From CAWACC01 sp964390695 (lineage in GTDB: Bacteria > Chlamydiota > Chlamydiia > Chlamydiales > Parachlamydiaceae), in assembly GCA_964390695.1 (NCBI GenBank), contig CAYMKI010000127.1:1-9527 (forward strand): a stretch of DNA of 9,527 nucleotides, in the 5' to 3' direction. Positions 6,618 to 9,527 of the stretch are shown one piece after another; the first letter of the stretch is position 1, and every line of letters starts with the position of its first letter. The notes under the pieces are model-generated. The model saw only the letters and a list, made by a program, of their open reading frames with translations, made no database searches and was not told the origin of the DNA. Both the position numbers and the translations under genes were made by a program.

Positions 6618-8717
6618 CTATTTCTTTCGAGGTGGCAAGGGAGGCGGCACCGGAATAGACAGCTGATTTAGAATATTAAGAGAAGCATCCAGACGATTCA
6701 GCATTATCCTCAAAGGATCAACGACTAAGGTTTGGGCTCTATTTACGTCAGCAGGATCTTCTGATAAAGAAGCATCCTTTAAATAGTTACTTAATTCCAA
6801 GTTAATCTGCTTCTTAAATTCATGGATTTGCCTGATCCATTCTAAAGCTGCATCTCTATGGGTCCCAGATCCCTTTTTTTCACCTTCTTGGATGTTTTGG
6901 ATTTTTCTATTATAACTTTTCAAGGTTTTTTCTATTTTTCTCTGGTAAACACGACGAATTTTTAGCGTGCGTTTCATCGCAAGAGAATTATTATATACGT
7001 TAGGTGCTAAATATGTCTTGTTAAAAAAATCTATGACATTAGTGTAACATGCTGGGTTTAAAAACCAGCTGGTCACATGCGTCGCCCCTGGATTTTCTGT
7101 TAAAGCATAGATTCTATCAGGACGCATTGCAAAGCTATCGAGAATTCTCATGGGATGATGTCCCGGAACTAATTTATCCCCTCCCAATCCTGTCGGAGTT
7201 GGAACATTCACATGCAGTAAGTTATTTCCTTGATTTTTCTTTATATCCCTAGCCAGATTAAATCCAATAAGCACCGCCTTAGTGAGAGCATCGATAACCT
7301 TTGATTTATGCAGCACGGAATAGAATTTATATTTGAGCGATGTGGGATCTCCTATAGCTTTCATCTTTTTTTCTAGTTCGATCCGAATTTCTTTAGAAGC
7401 CACCTCGTGAAAATTAGCTGGTGATTGGTCTATCATCAAGTTGATTTTTGGATGCTTAGCACCCAACCATGCGGTTGGTGCCCCTCCAAAACATTGCCCT
7501 TTTGCATCGATTTTTTCGTCGGGGATTTTTTTCACTTCATGCAAATATTGATAAGCGCATTCAGCTGCTTCCTTGATATTATCAATACCTGTCGAACCCA
7601 CGCTCAAGCCTTTACCGCCATTGTTATATGCCATGACGTTGATATCTTCTAGAAGAAAGGTCAAGAGCTCGCTACAATGTTGTTCATATACTTCATTCTG
7701 ATTCATAGCCAACAAGACTGTTCCAGTATTTTTGACTGCTATGGGAGATGAAGGATATCTGTCGAATTTAAGGCATTCTGATCGGCTCATTTCCATCAGC
7801 TCTATTTTCTTTATATCCCACACCTTTAGAAGATAACCGTGATCGCCTATCTTTTGATATCTCCATTGTGACTTGTTTATATCCAACTTATTCAGTATCT
7901 GATTTAAATTTTCACTATACGTATCAAAATAATACCCTGAAAACGGTGTCTTGAGGCTATCGAGGTTAGAGAAGAGCGTCTGTTCACCTTTTAAATTTTT
8001 TACCGTTTGTGGATCTCTTAAATCTCCCGCTTGCATATAAGAGGATTTTCTTAACCTGGCATCATCTTCTCGGGAAATTATAAAAATATCCCCCCCACTG
8101 TTCGGATCTTCGTCGGAACCCAGATCTTGATGCACGACATATCCCATGCTTTGATAAAATTCAGTTATATATTCCAAATCTGCGCCTTGAAAAAGAGCTA
8201 GCATATTGATCCTTAAAGCTTTAACAGCTTCGCCTTTTTGTAAGATAATATTTTCATAAGACCCCTTCCAAGGATTTATGGCCTTTTTATCGACCCTGGG
8301 ATTAAATAAACATTTCTCGCCCCCAAATTTTTTCATGGCTTCGGCAAAGCTAGCTACATCCACATGAGTAGCATCAATCTTGTCTCCTAGGCGATTTTGT
8401 ATCTGCACATGCTCAGCACCTATTTGAGATAAAGACTCATGCTTTCCGGTAAGTAGCCTGATGGGATCCCAAAATTTCCATGCACCCCGCAGGACTGTTG
8501 CCTTGTTAATCAGGGCTGAAATCGGAGAGAAAGAGACCTTGCGCTGACCCGAAATTTTATACAGTTTTGTGTGGTTTAGAACTTCACAAGCTCGTACAAC
8601 ATCCCCCTTTTTTTCGGGATGTAATTTTAATTCTTGTTTAATTTTACGGCAAATTTCGGGGAATTGCTTGCTAACATTAGACGGTATTACGTGGTTATTA
8701 CCAACTTTAATTACCAT
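6618..8717 (-). CDS. Alpha/beta hydrolase-like protein (chlamydial CHLPS/DUF818-like) with coiled-coil and Pro-rich tail; candidate effector
   Basis: The 699-residue product has an unrecognised N-terminal half (1 to about 300). An alpha/beta hydrolase core follows: GTVLLAMNQNEVYE, then INVMAYNNGGKGLSVGSTG, then a nucleophile elbow GQCFGG with Cys409 where Ser is usual. Asp514 (GGDKLVP) and His547 (GATHVTSW) sit at the normal spacing for a Cys-Asp-His triad. The strand-elbow pattern resembles, from memory, the chlamydial CHLPS 43 kDa/DUF818 family. Residues about 580-660 are charged and helical, probably coiled coil, and the last nine residues are PPPLPPRKK, an SH3/WW-ligand-like tail. No Sec signal peptide or clear membrane helix was seen. 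ATG 8717 is chosen because AAGGA (8729-8733) lies 11 bases upstream; ATG 8729, separated by a T9 run, would give 703 residues but its ribosome site would overlap the codon. Catalytic activity and secretion are inferred, not shown. Confidence 0.88.
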   Translation of the reverse strand: MVIKVGNNHVIPSNVSKQFPEICRKIKQELKLHPEKKGDVVRACEVLNHTKLYKISGQRKVSFSPISALINKATVLRGAWKFWDPIRLLTGKHESLSQIGAEHVQIQNRLGDKIDATHVDVASFAEAMKKFGGEKCLFNPRVDKKAINPWKGSYENIILQKGEAVKALRINMLALFQGADLEYITEFYQSMGYVVHQDLGSDEDPNSGGDIFIISREDDARLRKSSYMQAGDLRDPQTVKNLKGEQTLFSNLDSLKTPFSGYYFDTYSENLNQILNKLDINKSQWRYQKIGDHGYLLKVWDIKKIELMEMSRSECLKFDRYPSSPIAVKNTGTVLLAMNQNEVYEQHCSELLTFLLEDINVMAYNNGGKGLSVGSTGIDNIKEAAECAYQYLHEVKKIPDEKIDAKGQCFGGAPTAWLGAKHPKINLMIDQSPANFHEVASKEIRIELEKKMKAIGDPTSLKYKFYSVLHKSKVIDALTKAVLIGFNLARDIKKNQGNNLLHVNVPTPTGLGGDKLVPGHHPMRILDSFAMRPDRIYALTENPGATHVTSWFLNPACYTNVIDFFNKTYLAPNVYNNSLAMKRTLKIRRVYQRKIEKTLKSYNRKIQNIQEGEKKGSGTHRDAALEWIRQIHEFKKQINLELSNYLKDASLSEDPADVNRAQTLVVDPLRIMLNRLDASLNILNQLSIPVPPPLPPRKK

Positions 8718-8726
8718 AAAAAAAAA
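8718..8726 (-). repeat. Homopolymer T9 (coding strand) between two candidate start codons
   Basis: Nine T on the minus strand separate ATG 8729 from ATG 8717. Replication slippage here would shift the frame from the upper start but leave the lower start intact, changing only the spacing to AAGGA. Confidence 0.5.
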
Positions 8727-8776
8727 CATCCTTGTTTTTTATTCTTTTAATTACAAAACCATTTAAATACAATACT

Positions 8777-8785
8777 ATTATATCA
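8777..8785 (-). promoter_or_regulatory. Extended -10 promoter for the hydrolase gene
   Basis: On the minus strand the sequence reads TGATATAAT: a perfect TATAAT (8777-8782) with the TGn extension. No good -35 box is found 16-18 bases upstream, where a T-rich tract lies; extended -10 promoters commonly tolerate that. The start would be near 8770, giving a leader of about 50 bases. Confidence 0.55.
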
Positions 8786-8899
8786 AATAATTAAAAAAAA
8801 AATCCACTCTCATATTTATGTTATTTTTTTAAAAAGTCTTAACCGTCTAAAATTATCAAAAATCCAGCTTAAGCATTGGATAAATTCATCTTTTATATA

Positions 8900-8929
8900 T
8901 TGCCCATATCTTGCTGATCCGGTTATATT
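8900..8929 (+). promoter_or_regulatory. Possible promoter upstream of the exbB-like gene
   Basis: TTGCCC (8900-8905, 4 of 6) and TATATT (8924-8929, 5 of 6) are 18 bases apart. The background is very AT-rich, so chance matches are expected. A weaker alternative is TATACA at 9025-9030, with only a 14-base gap to TTGATA. Confidence 0.25.
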
Positions 8930-8939
8930 TATTTTCCAT

Positions 8940-8984
8940 CTAGCGTAACTGAAAGCAGGCTAGCTAAAATGTTACCTTTTTTTT
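8940..8984 (+). promoter_or_regulatory. Alternative hairpins with a T-tract; attenuator-like leader
   Basis: CTAGC (8940-8944) can pair with GCTAG (8959-8963), and GTAAC (8945-8949) with GTTAC (8971-8975). The second stem ends one base before eight T (8977-8984), resembling a weak terminator. The two stems interlock, so they would compete or form a pseudoknot. Stems are only five pairs each, so this is weakly supported. Confidence 0.2.
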
Positions 8985-9044
8985 CTTTTCACTTTCCCCC
9001 GCTTTTGATATGTTCTAAATAAACTATACAATTTAGGTTTTGAA

Positions 9045-9527
9045 ATGTATTGGAAGAAGCCCTTAAGATTTTTTTTACTGATTTTCATTCAGCCGAGCTT
9101 ATCCCTTTCAGCCTCGGACACAGCAGCCCCATCTAACACTGCCCCGTCAGCCTCTTTTGACCTTATGCAGGTGTTTCTCAGTTGTCCGCTTATATACAGC
9201 CTGCTCATTCTTATGTCGATTTTAGCCCTGAGCATCTGGCTGTATAGCATGATCACCTTGAGGCCATCACAAGTCATTCCTAAGACATTACTAGAGCAGC
9301 TGCAGGCTTTATTCGACGAAAAAAAATACACCGAAGCCTACGAACTGTGCCAAGCGAAGCCCTCTTATACAAGCTCTATTTTATCCGCTGGCATTGCAGC
9401 ACGTAGATATGGACCTCAAATCATTATGGAAAGTATGACCTCAGAAGGTAAGAGAATAGCTTTGATCCTGTGGCAGCGCATCTCTTTACTGAATGAAATT
9501 GCCGTGATAGCCCCTATGGTGGGACTT
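9045..9527 (+). CDS. exbB: ExbB/TolQ/MotA-family proton-channel subunit (3' end outside the window)
   Basis: The first 161 residues are visible, and the frame runs off the right edge. An N-terminal signal-like segment (KKPLRFFLLIFI, possible cleavage near SLSA at 20-23) and a Ser/Ala/Pro-rich linker precede a strong transmembrane helix (about 47-72). Next comes a cytoplasmic helical region containing LLEQLQALFDEKKYTEAYELCQ, typical of this family, and then NEIAVIAPMVGL (150-161), which opens the conserved APxLGLLGTVxGM block. ExbB and TolQ form a pentameric inner-membrane channel with ExbD/TolR and use the proton gradient to power TonB- or Tol-Pal-linked work at the outer membrane. An exbD/tolR gene is expected just beyond the edge, as in chlamydial genomes. 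ExbB versus TolQ cannot be settled from this fragment. AGGT lies about nine bases before ATG 9045. Confidence 0.88.
   Translation, partial: MYWKKPLRFFLLIFIQPSLSLSASDTAAPSNTAPSASFDLMQVFLSCPLIYSLLILMSILALSIWLYSMITLRPSQVIPKTLLEQLQALFDEKKYTEAYELCQAKPSYTSSILSAGIAARRYGPQIIMESMTSEGKRIALILWQRISLLNEIAVIAPMVGL

Larger units (their letters stand above)
8730..9044. other. AT-rich divergent intergenic region
   Basis: This stretch of about 315 bases lies between the starts of the minus-strand hydrolase gene and the plus-strand exbB-like gene and has no credible ORF. It contains the minus-strand extended -10 promoter, a possible plus-strand promoter near 8900-8929, and small alternative hairpins followed by eight T at 8977-8984. 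Nothing else was recognised. Confidence 0.6.

Noticed and set aside
9089..9331. Minus-strand 80-codon frame
   Set aside because: It is antisense to the exbB-like gene, which has clear family features.

Overview
This 9.5 kb window has five protein-coding genes and four informative non-coding stretches. The organism is probably an environmental (amoeba-associated) member of the Chlamydiota, Parachlamydia- or Protochlamydia-like. This rests on three things: an alpha/beta hydrolase that resembles, from memory, the chlamydial CHLPS/DUF818 family; the moderately AT-rich composition; and large lineage-specific proteins next to an ExbB/TolQ gene. No marker gene is present, so the assignment is an inference of moderate strength. 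No rRNA, tRNA, CRISPR array or transposase gene was recognised.

Left part (1-783): a small hairpin cluster lies at the edge. It is followed by a 65-residue two-helix membrane protein of the YgaP-like/DUF2892 type (162-359). A 424-base gap without a convincing gene comes next. It holds degenerate 8-9-base-period repeats and, at 658-686, a near-consensus sigma-70-type promoter (TTGACA, 17 bases, TATAAC) set inside two nested perfect inverted repeats. This looks like a regulated promoter for the next gene.

Centre (928-6078, or from TTG 784): a giant protein of about 1716 residues with two separate GHKL (Hsp90/MutL/histidine-kinase fold) ATPase modules. Each has recognisable N, G1 and G2 boxes. 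The C-terminus carries a HExxH metallopeptidase-like motif followed by HDxxF, similar in style to WLM/SprT-type zincins. This is the most unusual item in the window. Its function is unknown; an ATP-gated protease in quality control, repair, defence or host interaction is only a hypothesis.

Right part: a 108-base imperfect inverted repeat (6142-6249) lies between convergent genes. On the minus strand, a gene of about 700 residues (6618-8717) is followed by a 100-residue 2TM-domain protein (6264-6566), 51 bases downstream and probably co-transcribed. The large protein has an alpha/beta hydrolase domain with Cys in the nucleophile position (GQCFGG), a predicted coiled coil and a C-terminal tail rich in proline (PPPLPPRKK) that matches eukaryotic SH3/WW ligand patterns. 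It is therefore a candidate secreted effector. An extended -10 promoter lies upstream of it. An AT-rich divergent intergenic region with possible alternative hairpins separates it from a plus-strand exbB/tolQ-like gene (9045 to the window end), which is cut off by the right edge.
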